A DNA stretch of 64,000 bases, from positions 62,469,279 through 62,533,278 of the forward strand of contig CM018680.1 of assembly GCA_009363875.1 (NCBI GenBank). The letters are read 5' to 3'. Within the stretch, counting starts at the first letter, position 1; each line of letters begins with the position of its first letter. The stretch comes from Mikania micrantha (lineage: Eukaryota; Streptophyta; Magnoliopsida; Asterales; Asteraceae). Below are positions 34,066-45,604 of the stretch, piece after piece. The notes under the pieces are model-generated. The model did no database searches. It saw nothing but the letters and a program-made list of their open reading frames with translations, and had not been told where the DNA came from. Position numbers and translations under genes: made by a program.

Positions 34066-34540
34066 AACCCTAGGTTCGCTGCCTTGGTTAGAATAGTTGC
34101 AGCTCATAGGTTCGACCAAGAGAGTCTCAATCCAGCCCCCAAGGTTCGTGGTCAAGGTTTGCTGCTTAGGGTGATCAAATGGCTTGGGGTTCGGTCACAA
34201 GAGTGGTTTGCTGCCCCTAGGTTCGGTACCCTGCAGGTTCGGCCCTTTTTAGGGTTTGCATGGCAACGGTTCGATGATGCATGGGTTCGACAGTCATGGG
34301 TTCGTCCCACTGGTTTCATGGCTCCAGGTTCGGCCCTTTGTTGGGTTCGGCTGAAGGTTCGCTCAAAGGAGGTTCGCTCCCACATGGTTCGGTGGGGTTA
34401 GTTTCGGCTGGAAAAAAAGAAGGTTCGGCCAACAGGGTTCGTCCATTCCATGAAAGGTTCGGCCACCCCTTTCGTCTAGCTAAGATAGGTTCGGCGAGGT
34501 CAGGTTCGGTGGTCCCTTTTTCCAGCACACAATAGGTTCG
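34066..34540. repeat. GGTTCG motif array
   Basis: GGTTCG occurs about 20 times in 480 bases, irregularly spaced by 8-50 bases, always on the plus strand. Chance expectation is about 0.1. The intervening sequence is not repeated, so this is not an ordinary satellite. Confidence 0.9.
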
Positions 34541-36131
34541 GCCGATCTCCCTTGTCGCGAATCAGCTACCCATCATCTTCCTCATCGCAATCTATTCTGT
34601 TGCAGGTCTATACTAACTACTTTTACTCGTTTATACTAACTCATTTTAAGGTTTTCAAGCTTAGAATCGTTTAAATAGATGGTGATGATAACCGGTTATT
34701 TCAAAGAAAGAAACCAAAAGAAAATTACTCGATTTACCTTCCAATCGTGCTCAAATGTGAGATTTCTTCGTGGGTTCTTGTTCTACTCGATCATAGGAAC
34801 TATTTGGCACCAAGATCTCGTGAATCCGTTGAGAAATGACGAAGTTATCTTAGAGAGAAGTTAGAGAGAGAGTAGGGTTACGGGTTTGGTGGTTTAGTGA
34901 GAGAGTTCTTGAGAAAATGAAGGAGGAGTATTTCTTCCTTCTTATACCCCGTATCGTTCCCGCTTGCTTGGTCTCGTTTAATACGCGTTATAAATAATTA
35001 GGTTCTCGGTTTTTATCGTATAACTTATTCAAAACATAAAAACCCTTTAAATAGTTAGGTTCCTTTTTAATAAAATAATTTTAATTTAATGTTGCTTCGT
35101 AAAATTATTTCGTTTAATTTTCATTGAATCATTTATTTAATAAAACGTTTCGTTCGAACACGTCTTAGGTTGAAATTCCTGATAAATGTTTTTAATTTCA
35201 TATTATTATTTTAATATCGTAAATATTATTTCGTTATCTCGTCGAAACGCGTTACTTACGTACGGATTCGTAAAGATCGTCACCTTTTCGAATCCAACGT
35301 TCGTATCGTATTTTGATTCGATTTACGATTTATGGAATATCGTTTCAGAATACTATTCCTAATAATTATATTCGTGTAAATCGTCACTCACGCGAATACA
35401 TTATTAAGTTAATATTTCCGAAACAACATTCGCGTTTAAATTATATTCGAGACCTCACCATCGCGTAAACACTTCCAATAATACTTTCGTTATTTAATTA
35501 TCTTGAATATTATAATTTCCCAATCCAAATCCCACTAAACCATATCACTGACACATTCATAATAGACCGAAATATGCATATGTATGTAGGGGTAGGTCTC
35601 AACCTCCCCAGCCACCGTCCCACCGCTATTTCGATAAACCATGACCATGTGTCCTTGACTATGTTTAGCAACCAAACAATAACCAACTCCTAATTCCTTT
35701 CCATTCCAAACCAAAACCTCGGATTCTCCTCACCAAAGCCTCAACACTGATATAATCATGATAAACCGGAGATGGCTTATATATAGGGCATATGTAAAGG
35801 TCAGTCGCAACTGCCTCAGCCACCGTCCCACCACCTCTTCGATAGACCATGATTATATCCTTGCCTATCTTTGATTATAGATTCCTAAACTACTACCATT
35901 CCAATTCATCAATTCATAATATGTGAATTCAACTGCGAAAAACTCTCTGGTTCTGTTTAGTTGTGTTTCAACTAAACTTCCCATGGCTTATGCATATAAT
36001 AATATGTTCTCAATATGTATACCAATATCAGTAATAACATCCAATAATTCATCATCATTAATAATTATCATATCAGGTCGTAACGGTACAATTAAACATG
36101 TACGGACAACCCGAAATACAGTGATGTTACA

Positions 36132-36160
36132 GTCTTCCCTAGTTAAGGGAATTTCGTCCC
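36132..36160 (-). promoter_or_regulatory. Polypurine tract of gypsy element 4
   Basis: On the minus strand the text ACTAGGGAAGAC abuts the LTR start. It follows the CGGGACGAAATTCCCT phrase that precedes the 3' LTR in many plant chromoviruses. Confidence 0.75.
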
Positions 36161-36213
36161 GAAATTCACCTTGGAGTGACCGTAGAAAATAAATGTGAGT
36201 ACTTAAGCTTCAT

Positions 36214-38985
36214 CTAATCTTCCCATTCCCAGGTGAATTCTGGACCACGCTTCGACTCCCATCGTACTTTGACAATTGGAATTCTACTGTGTTTGAGCTT
36301 TTTAACCTCACGGTCCATTATGTCGACTAGTTTTTCTAAAAAGTGCATGGTATCATCGACGCAAATGTCAACGAGTGGCACCTGAAGATCTTGATCAGCT
36401 AAGCACTTTCTTAAATTGGACACGTGAAACGTCGGGTGTACAATGCTAAGTTCAGGAGGAAGTTCCTACTTGTAGGCAACCTTCCCGATCCGTTCAAGAA
36501 TCTTAAAAGGGCCAACATAGCGTGGAGCAAGCTTATCCTTCTTCCCGAATCGTATCACTCCCTTCCAGGGCGATACTTTGAGTAATACCATATCGTCAAC
36601 TTCAAACTCTAAAGGTTTCCGTCGTTTATTCGCGTAACTCTTCTGTTATTGAAAGCAGCTAATAGATTGTCGCGAATTCGATGAATCTTGTCAGTCGTTT
36701 CTTGAATAATATTTGGACCAGTGATCTGCGATTCGCCGACCTCGGTCCAACAAATAGGTGACCGACATTTTCTACCATAGAGAGCTTCAAACGGCGCCAT
36801 ACCAATGCTCGCATGATAACTGTTATTATACTAGAACTCGACTAATGGTAGATGGCTATCCCAGTTGCCACCGAAATCGATGACACAAGCTCTCAACATA
36901 TCTTCTAATGTCTGAATCGTTCGCTCCGTCTGTCCATCCGTTTGAGGATGATAGGCGGTGCTAAGATCCAATCTTGTTCCAAAAGCTTCGTGAAGTGATT
37001 CCCAAAATCGTGCCGTGAAACGAGCATCACGGTTCGATATTATGCTCAAGGGAATTCCATGTCGACTAACGATCTCATCAACGTAGATACAAGCTAATTT
37101 CCGCACAGGGTACGTCTCGCGTATCGGTAAGAAATGAGCCGACTTGGTTAATCTATCAATTATCACCCAAATACTATCCTTACCGCTTGCGGTTCGTGGG
37201 AGTTTGGCAATAAAATCCATGGATATATTCTCCCACTTCCACATGGGTATTTCTGGTTGTATTAACAATCCTGAAGGTCGCTGGTGTTCTGTCTTGACTT
37301 TAGCGCAGTTAAGGCACTTAGACACATACTCAGCAATATCCTTCTTCATTCCAGGCCACCGGTATAAGACTCTAAGGTCTTGATACATTTTGTCAGCTCC
37401 CGGATGGATTGAGTAACGTGACTTATGAGCTTCATCCAAAATCATCATCCTAAGATCATCCATGTTCGGTATCCACAACCGATTCAAATAATACATCAAA
37501 CCATCATCCTTAGTTTCCAATAGTAACTCGGCCCCGCAAGACATCTCATCTTTTAGGCTATCTTGAGCCAATGAATGTTGTTGGGCTGTGAGAACATCAT
37601 TATGGAGATTAGTGTGCACACGGACACTATGGATTTGAACATGACTTTTGCGACTAAGCGCATCTGCTACTACATTCGCTTTACCAGGATGATAGCGAAT
37701 TTCACAGTCATAATTGTTCAACAGTTCAATCCTCTCCGTTGTCTCATATTAAGTTCCTTCTGATTGAGAATATGTTGTAAACTCTTGTGATCTGTAAAGA
37801 CTACACACTTCGTGCCATAAAGATAATGTCTCCATATCTTCAAAGCAAACACGACTGCACCAAGTTCCAAGTCATGTGTAGTGTAGTTCTTCTCGTGAAT
37901 TTTCAGTTGTCTTGATGCATATGGCACAACCTTTCCCCGTTGCATGAGAACACAACCGAGACCTAGGTTGGATGCATCACAGTAAACCACAAAATCATCA
38001 TTTCCATCAGGAAGTGTCAAGACAGGAGCATCACAAAGTTTCTGCTTCAAGGTCTGAAATGCTTCTTCTTGCTTTGGTCCCCACTCATAAGGTTTTTCCT
38101 TTTGAGGTAAAGAAGTAAGAGGGACAGCAATCCTGGAGAAATTCGAAATAAACCACCGATAGTAACCGGCAAGTCCAAGAAATGATCGAATCTCCGTTGG
38201 TGTCTTCGGTGTACTCCAATTCTTCACCGCATCAATCTTCGCAGGATCCACGTGAACACCCTTTTCATTGACTATGTGTCCCAAGAATTGAACTTCCTTA
38301 AGCCAGAATTCACACTTGGAGAATTTGGCATACAGTCGCCCTTCTCTCAGGATCTCCAAAACCAACTTAAGGTGTTGCTCGTGTTCTTCTTTGCTCTTGG
38401 AGTATATCAGAATATCATCAATGAATACAATCACAAATTTATCCAAGCATGGCCTGCAAACACGGTTCATGAGATCCATGAAAACCGCTGGTGCATTGGT
38501 AAGGCCGAAAGGCATCATCAGAAATTCATAATGGTCATATCTTGTTCTGAAAGCAGTCTTGGGAATGTCATCAACATGTACACAAAGCTGATGATACCCA
38601 GACCTGAGATCGATCTTCGAAAACCATGCCGAGCCTTGAAATTGATCGAAAAGATCATCGATGCGCGGCAGAGGATATCGATTCTTGATGGTCAGCTTGT
38701 TCAATTCACGGTAGTCGATGCACATTCGGAATGACCCGTCCTTCTTCTTGACAAACAGGACTGGTGCACCGCATGGTGAATGGCTCGGGCTAATGAATCC
38801 CTTATCCGTCAGTTCTTGTAGTTGGCTCGCCAATTCTTGCAACTCTGAAGGCGCAATTCTGTAAGGAGCTTTGGAGACTGGGTTCGCACCAGGTACTAAG
38901 TCAATCCGAAATTCCACTTGATGTTCTGGTGGAAGACCCGGTAAGTCGTCTGGAAATACTTCAGGAAAATCTCTTATCACAGGGA
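36214..38985 (-). pseudogene. Pol of gypsy element 4 (RT, RNase H, integrase, chromodomain)
   Basis: In element order: reverse transcriptase from 38985 with a CIDYRELNKLTIKNRYPLPR core and VIFIDDILIYS catalytic box; RNase H with VVYCDASNLGLG and FTDHKSL; a frameshift near 37735; integrase with an HHCC zinc site (HKSRYSIHPGADKM, CLNCAKVK) and DD35E residues (MDFI, SNRD, QTERT) to 36831; a stop followed by the APFEALYGRKCRSP block to 36609; further damage; and a chromodomain-like C-terminus (VKVRWESKRGPEFTWEWE) ending at 36214. The RT frame runs on into the LTR of element 3 beyond 38985, which is an artefact of insertion. Inactive. Confidence 0.9.
38981..38985. repeat. TSD of element 3, left copy (AGGGA)
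   Basis: AGGGA directly precedes the LTR and is repeated at 61540-61544 after the right LTR. Five bases is the normal gypsy duplication. Confidence 0.95.
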
Positions 38986-41126
38986 TGTGACAGTTGCATA
39001 CGAGAATTACGTCATCAATGACGTGGGCACATTTGATCGTTCTAGAAATCCACGTTGTTCTAATACTTGTAATTGTTACAGGTTGATAGTAGGCAAGAAA
39101 TGATGAACGTGGGCGAAAACCGTGCACAAAAAGGAGTCCTGGATTGCCCGGAATCGAAAAACGAAGAAAAATCACTAAGTGTTGGTCGACCGGACTCATC
39201 GCGGTACGCGATGGAGGGGTCGAGAATCCTCCGTGGTACGCGATGCTTGTAAAATATCTAAGATTCCTCCGGAAATCTTCGCGGTACGCGAAGCCTTTTT
39301 AGGCCTCCCGCCGCGGTACGCGACGGGTGAGGCGGTGGAGAAATCTGATCCTTTTATCAGATTGCATGCAGAAAGTTATAATCTTATTTTTCTTCGAACG
39401 CAAACGCTCAAAAACCACACCAGACGAATATTTCGCCATCTAAACCCCAATTTGAGGCTGTCAAACTTCACGGATCGCACCAGAGATCAACTCTGCAAGT
39501 TCTGATCGTTGTTTTGAAGTCAGAAATCCGTCAGATTAGGTAATGATCCGTTTAAACCTTCTGGTTTGATTTTGGTTGATTAGATCTTGATTTTGAACGT
39601 AATGACATAGTTAGGATTGTTGATTATTGCCTAGATGATGGCTAGGATTGATTATAAACAAAGAACACGATGTTTTAACGGTTAAATCCTTGTTTTGATC
39701 CGTTGTAATGCCCGGTTTGCATGAAACCATGCCCATGATTATAATGGTTTAATCCATTTGATTATAACAATGTAGGTGATTAGTTGGATTAATCCTTGAA
39801 ATGCAAGGTTAAAACCAAGTGTTTCAAACTAATCACAATCATTAACATACTCATTGGAATGATTATCTGATGTTTATGATAACAGTCAGATTAGTATGTT
39901 AAACATGGTTATTACACCTATTATGATACTACATTGTGATATCTCATGATATTTGGGTAATCAATAACAAGGGTTGATCATTCCTAAGCCATTAAATTAT
40001 CTAGAAACTGTTACAGTATCATAATCAACAACATTAACTATCTGGTTAATCAGAGATTATTCTGATTAATCAAGAATGTCATCAACCTTGTATTAGGAAT
40101 CTAATGCAATGTAGGTTCCTACATTATCATACATTGTATGATATAATACTAAATTAATTACTTACATAATTAATATCGAGTTGATGATTTTCTAAGAAAT
40201 GTCTTTGACATTGAACGTTCAGAAAGATCTAATCAGTAAACTAGAACACAAATAACTTATTAAATATAACTAAATGCAGAATCATCTCTATACTATCAGT
40301 TTGGTGATACTCTGCTACACCTATACTACCAGGTGAGTTTCGTACAACCCCTTTTCTTTTTACTATTTTATAAACATCGGGGTAACTCTGCAAACTGTTG
40401 TCTGAACATATGATATGCATCAATGATATCTATGTGATTTCATGTGATTTTGTGGGATTTCATGGGATTTTTCCTGTAGACTGAACTCTATCATGGAACT
40501 AAAAGTCCTCGTTCTTGAACTGTATCTAGTGAACCCATGTGTGGCCGAACAGAAAACATTGATAGTACTATTGGTTAACACCCCATTCGCTGGGAGGATT
40601 GCATCTCCCCTTTTGTGAATGTTTGTTATCTGTTTCCTGAACTTCTTAATGGTATGATAGACATTAATATAAGGAGGCACTAAGATATGTACCGACGGGT
40701 AATATCTTGAGAACTGAACTAGACGTCCGAAAGGAACTAGATACGGGTCCCATGGTTATCCGGAACTGAACTTTTGAGAACGTGCTTATCATATCATATT
40801 GTTTTGAATTGAACTGTCGAACTCACCAGCTTTGTGCTGACGTTTTCAAACTCAAACCTTTTTGCAGGTAAACAGTAATAGCCGGTGAGGATGCACTTTT
40901 GGAATACTTGCACTTGAATAACTAGTGTTGTAATTAAACAAACTTAGCTGTAATGTAATTGTGGTTGCGACACCCTTGTAATGTATTTACTTTAAGTTAA
41001 TCTGTGTGCTTATGATATCGGTTCAAGTAAGTCACCCCTCACCCCGGAGACATCACCACTATGCTTCCGCAACCGGATCAGTGACATCAGGCTAGACACG
41101 AGGTGACGAGGGGTGGGGGTGTGACA
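38986..41126 (+). repeat. 5' LTR of gypsy element 3
   Basis: It runs from TGTGACAGTTG to GGTGTGACA, 2,141 bp. A GCGGTACGC hairpin array lies at 39195-39330. A terminal CACCCCTCACCCCGG...GAGGGGTGGGGG complementary pair near the 3' end could form a stem. Confidence 0.95.
39195..39330. repeat. Array of four GCGGTACGC hairpins
   Basis: Each unit has the core GCGGTACGC flanked by complementary arms that differ between units: ATC/GAT (39197), CC-G/CGATG (39231, imperfect), CTTC/GAAG (39277), CCCG/CGGG (39307). The copy in the 3' LTR lies at 59885-60020. Confidence 0.85.
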
Positions 41127-41129
41127 GGG

Positions 41130-41142
41130 TGGTATCAGAACC
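41130..41142 (+). promoter_or_regulatory. Primer-binding site of gypsy element 3
   Basis: TGGTATCAGAACC begins three bases after the LTR and matches the initiator-Met tRNA 3' end with one change. Confidence 0.9.
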
Positions 41143-41483
41143 ACATGTTATAGAATTTAGGTGGACTTAGATACCTAGACTGTAACCATAGGCTCGAATA
41201 GTGACACAGAGAGCACCGAACATGGCTAATGAACAAAACTTGTTTTGAATTAAGTCAGGATAATCAGGTGGTACGAATTTCAGTTATAAGTGGCCAGCAT
41301 AACTGAAATCCGCAACACGTGTGCATTCTAGTTTAATTTGACTCAAGCGGAACATTAATAATTATAAAGACAAATAGTTGTTCTGAGATAGGGAGAAGCA
41401 TCGTATCATATTCATGTTTATGTTAAATATTGTTATTTAATATTTACTTCATGATACTGATTAGAGATTTTGATTGTACAGCG

Positions 41484-42292
41484 ATGGCCGATCAAGCCGA
41501 GCAGTATATCTATCAGCGATTTCCCTATTTGAGATTAGATGATACACCGAGTTCAAGTTCGGGTTCTGATTCCGATCCGTCGGAAGTATCTGCGGCTGTA
41601 TCGCAGACTCATCCACCACCACCACCATCACCAGTATTACCACCACCACCATCACCAGTATTACCACCACCACCTGTGCCAGTTACACCACCATTACCAG
41701 TATCACCCGTTTCCTTTAGACATTCTCAGTTACCTGCTGAGAATGTTCCTGTTGATTGGAGGCAGAGTGTTTCTCCTCCTAGGATTCCCGTCTGGGACGG
41801 GTTGAGGCGGATGCGAGGCCAAGCTCGCAAGACGACAGGTCTTCCTCCTAGACGTCAGATGGCGCCTAGAGATGAGCCCGACACCATACATGAGGTAGGA
41901 GAGTCTTCACAGCAGGCGAAGTTTAGGGGCAGCTTCGCCAGGTGACTCTAGATCTTCAAGGGACTCAACTAGAGTTACAGGAGTCTCGTGCTACTATAGA
42001 GGATACACGTACCACTGTGTTGGAGATACTCACCTCTCATCTGTTGTTGATGGAGCAGGTGAATGCACTGGATGCTGGCACGCAATCTTGGCGTGCTATG
42101 ATCGAGGAGAGGATGAGGAGAACAGTGCTTCATGTGATGATAGCTGCATTTTGGCAGCGAGTGCCAGTGATGAGAGGAGTGGTGATGGGAGTGCTTGAGG
42201 GGATGAGCTTAGAGGCTAGGTTACTATGTGTGGCTATAGTGTTGGTCATTATAGCTATGGTGTTGGACGGTTTATGGTATTTCATGCGGTAA
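41484..42292 (+). pseudogene. Accessory leader ORF: Pro-rich, coiled-coil, tail-anchored protein
   Basis: The ORF lies between primer site and gag. From the ATG at 41484 it encodes a Ser/Asp-rich start, a proline-rich stretch (PPPPPSPVLPPPP), a basic segment (RRMRGQARK) and, after a one-base frame change at about 41942, a heptad-patterned helix and a strongly hydrophobic C-terminus (LLCVAIVLVIIAMVLDGLWY) ending at 42292. The last feature looks like a tail anchor. An in-frame ATG at 41451 is an alternative start. It is not gag, pol or a chromodomain and I do not recognise its family. That both frames are open for over 100 codons on either side of the break suggests a recent single lesion or programmed frameshift. 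Confidence 0.55.
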
Positions 42293-42639
42293 GGGGTGAT
42301 TGGGGGACTGAGCAGTTGTGATCTTATTGTACATATGATGTGACATAGGTTGATCAGTAGTTGTGAGTGCGGGATATTTTGGGGTAGACAAATCCCGAGT
42401 TTGTGAAATGTAGGGTATGATGTTGTTGGTTTGGGGTATCATGACTGTTGGTTGTATAAAAACTCTGTGTGTATAAAACCATGATAGTGTAATAATATGG
42501 ATGTTTTGTATATCTGTCTGTATAATTAACTATATGTGTGAACTATAATTAATTTTTTTTTCTTTTCTGTGTGAGAACATAACTGTATACGAACGTATCA
42601 AGATGAGAACATGGTGAACTAAAATATATATATTTCGCT

Positions 42640-42865
42640 GAAATACAGTACGGGAGCAATACTGTATGCGAATATATCGAACTAAAAATATATATTTTGC
42701 TGAAATACAGTACGGGAGCAATACTGTATGCAAATATATATGTTACTTAAGTACAGAACGAGATCCATACTGTACGAGAACATGTCTAAATGTGAACGTA
42801 TCTAATTGTGAACATATCTGTTACTTAAGTACAGTACGAGAGCCATACTGTACGAGAACATATCT
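42640..42865. repeat. Leader repeats with TACAGTA/TACTGTA stems
   Basis: The phrase ATACAGTACGGGAGCAATACTGTA (split here as ATACAGTACGGG and AGCAATACTGTA) recurs with changes at about 42645, 42704, 42753 and 42829, spaced about 50-75 bases. Each can form a 7-bp stem. GAACATATC phrases lie between them. Confidence 0.8.
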
Positions 42866-43223
42866 ATTGTGTGTATTAGAACTTAGTGCATGAACTGAGA
42901 ACATATCAGAGAACTTGTGTGAGAACATATCCTAGTCCTGTATGAACATATTTTTAAAAAACATGTGTTGCAATGCAATAAGCTGGGTAAGACACTAACA
43001 TGTTTTTGAAATAACAAGACTAAGTATAACTACGAACATTTGTGTGATCTGTGTGTATCGAGTACATGTCTGGACTAAATTCATGTAGTTATACTGTATT
43101 CTTATATCACATTTCAATATAAATTTTCAGTATAACTGAATATGATTGAAATTATGTGATAGAACGGGTTATATCTTAAATGCTCTTAAACTGACCTGAA
43201 TTTGTCTGCTTGTGAGCATATTA

Positions 43224-44784
43224 ATGGCTCCTAAAAGAGGTCGACCAGCTAAGAAAGCTGCTAAGAACATTACCAACCCTGAACCGAATCAAATTCCACC
43301 TCTGAATGTTGAATCCAATCCGGATCCGCATGTTAATCCGGAAGCGAACGTGGTTCCACCTGGGAACTTGGAAACAAATACTACTCCACCAGTGAACCCG
43401 GGAGCAAGCACTGTTCCACCTGCTGGTACAAGCGGATCTGAAACAAATGAGGCTATGATAGCACGAATTGTGCGTGAACAACTATCTGCTTGTGGTGTAC
43501 TGACACAACACCAACCACATACCACCGCAGGTTCTGGTGGGGAACATGATCATGTTGAACATAATGCTACTGGTGGTCACACCGAAACTCATACTACCAC
43601 CGGTGCAACAACCACGAAAACAACTGTTCCTGATCCACCACAGCAAGGGTGTACCTACAAGTACTTTGCTTCTTGCAACCCTCCTACTTTTACGGGAAAG
43701 GAAGGAGCGGCTGGTCTTCTAAGGTGGATCGAGGAAATGGAAACGAAACTCAAAATCAGCCAATGTTTGGCGGAGCATAAGGTGTCTTATGCTGCTTGTT
43801 CTTTGAAAGAGTCGGCTCTAACTTGGTGGAATACTCAGGCCAAGACTTTGGGTTCAGCCACAGTTGACTCGATGGGCTGGAATGATTTCAAAACTCTGAT
43901 TAGATCAGAGTACTGCCCACTCACTGAGATTCAAAAACTCCAGGAGGAATTCTGGAATCACTCGATGATTGGGGCTGATTGTTTAGCGTATACCCATCGT
44001 TTCCACGAACTTACTTGCTTACTTCCCGAGATGTTTCCTACAGAGGCTGCATTGATCGAGAAGTACATTAAGGGTCTGGTTCCCCATATTCGGGGAATGG
44101 TAACTGCAGCTGAACCAACGACTCTTAAACGTGCAATTCTTCTGACCACTAAGCTTACCGATGAGGCAGTAAGGAGTGGTACTCTGTCTTTGAAACCTCA
44201 GAAGGCTCACAGCCGTAGTGATGTCGGTACCTCAAATGTGTCGAAAGGTACCAAACGAAAGTGGTTTGGTAAAACCAAGGCGAAGGCTCCGACTGAGATC
44301 ACCCTGAGCAAGCCAACTGTGAAAAACTATGGTGCTGCTATTCCCGAGAGGAAAGTTTATACTGGGCAGGCGCCCAAATGCGATAAGTGTCCACTCCATC
44401 ACACGGGACCATGTCCTGTTTGTCTGAACTGTAACCGAGTTGTACATTATGCTAAATATTGCAACTTTCCTGCTCAACCACAAAATCAAGCACCACGACA
44501 AACCACTCGAACCAACCGGTCATGTTACAAATGTGGAAGTCCTGATCATATCATACGAAACTGTCCAAACAATAACACCAATCCGGGAACTGAAGCTAGG
44601 GGGAGAGCTTTTCAGATTGGTGCGACTGAGGCGAGACATGATGCAAATATTGTCACTGGTATGTGTCTTCTCAATAATCTTTACGCATCAGTTCTGTTTG
44701 ATACAGGAGCAGATAAGAGCTTTATCTCTCCTGAATTTGCATCATTACTTTCATTGCCTACGATAGATCTAGACACTCCTTATG
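43224..44784 (+). pseudogene. gag: Gag and protease start of gypsy element 3
   Basis: The ATG at 43224 opens a Lys-rich start (MAPKRGRPAKK). A Pro/Asn-rich region, the retrotransposon gag domain (about residues 145-330, with ALTWWNTQ and a YKYFASCNPPTFTG start), and zinc knuckles CLNCNRVVHYAKYC (about 408) and CYKCGSPDHIIRNC (about 438) follow. The aspartic protease begins with VLFDTGADKSFISPEF near residue 492. No stop occurs before the copia insertion at 44785; the TAG at 44787-44789 is supplied by the copia LTR. Gag would form the particle and the protease would cleave it. Confidence 0.92.
44780..44784. repeat. TSD of copia element 2, left copy (TTATG)
   Basis: TTATG here and at 56430-56434 brackets the copia element exactly. 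Confidence 0.95.
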
Positions 44785-45378
44785 TGTAGGATCAGTTGTT
44801 CTCATTTGATCAGTATTAGGTTATAGCAGCGGAATTCAGAGATGAATTAGCACAAGAAATAGTAAGAACACTTGAAAATTAATAGAACAGTAAAGAACAA
44901 TTTGTTATAGAAAGAGAATTCTGCAAATGGAATAATTTCATTCAATGCGATAACTCCGTTATCAAATACAATATGTCAACTGTCCTTATATAGAAACAGT
45001 GAAGACTGATGATGTCACATGATGTTGACACCTAACGGTCAAAAGATAACAGCTGAAATAAACAGAACTACTGAGGATGTTTACAACGACTGAAGACATC
45101 CTCTTACAAATACTGAAGAACTAAACTACTGAAAGTAAACTACAACATCTGATGAGTAAAATACTCATCAGACTTTTACAACTACTGAAAGAAAACTACT
45201 GAAGATAAAAACAAACATCACAACATCTGAAGACTAACACTTCAGCTGTTGTGAATAACTTCAGATCTTGTAACTCTTCAAATTGCCTTCAGCTGTTGTG
45301 CTCTTCTTCAGTTGTTGTGTGTGTATGTGAGACTTAAAGGTTTTTCTGATCAGGCTCATTGGTTCTTTTAGTCCAACA
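44785..45378 (-). repeat. 3' LTR of copia element 2
   Basis: It starts TGTAGGATC and ends GTCCAACA (plus reading), 594 bp. ACTGAAG, CATCTGA and CTTCAG motifs recur more than a dozen times, mirroring the TTCCGA habit of copia element 1 with a different word. Confidence 0.95.
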
Positions 45379-45395
45379 AACTCCCCCTGAACCAA
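45379..45395 (-). promoter_or_regulatory. Polypurine tract of copia element 2
   Basis: The minus-strand text GGTTCAGGGGGAG lies immediately before the 3' LTR and would prime plus-strand DNA. Confidence 0.85.
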
Positions 45396-45604
45396 TGCAG
45401 CCAAAACCTTTAATTATTGACTGTCTCACTTATTTTGGTTTCCCAGGCTGAAAGATCTGTCTATTTCTTTGAGATCAGCTTCAAAATGACCAATTAAGTA
45501 CAGGCCTGGCAATCAGCAGCTTCTGAAAATCTGACTGGCAAAGGATGAGAGGGAACTCCATTGGGGAAATGAACTATGAGCATTTACCCCTCTCATTGAA
45601 GCTA

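Larger units (their letters stand above)
32550..36131 (-). repeat. 3' LTR of gypsy element 4
   Basis: Minus reading starts with TGTAACATCACTG at 36131, directly after the polypurine tract, and ends with GGGGTGTTACA at 32550. It contains ATCGTCACTCACGCG-like segments (about 35275 and 35373), a promoter-like region (about 34940), the GGTTCG array, an AACTCACC segment (33441) and a 70-bp tandem repeat. The length of about 3.58 kb is long but seen in this group. A TGTGACACCC at 33637 offers an alternative, shorter end, so the inner boundary is only moderately sure. Confidence 0.65.

Noticed and set aside
34060..34535. Arg/Gly/Ser-rich ORFs on both strands over the GGTTCG array
   Set aside because: The repeated hexamer removes stop codons in several frames; no frame shows conservation or a domain.
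37718..39199. A single 493-codon gypsy ORF starting at 39199
   Set aside because: The part beyond 38985 is the LTR of element 3 read in frame; the true reverse transcriptase upstream sequence lies at 61545-61761.
41461..41805. His-rich and Val-rich ORFs over the proline-rich segment
   Set aside because: They are other-frame readings of CCACCACCA repeats; the proline frame is the one that starts and ends sensibly.
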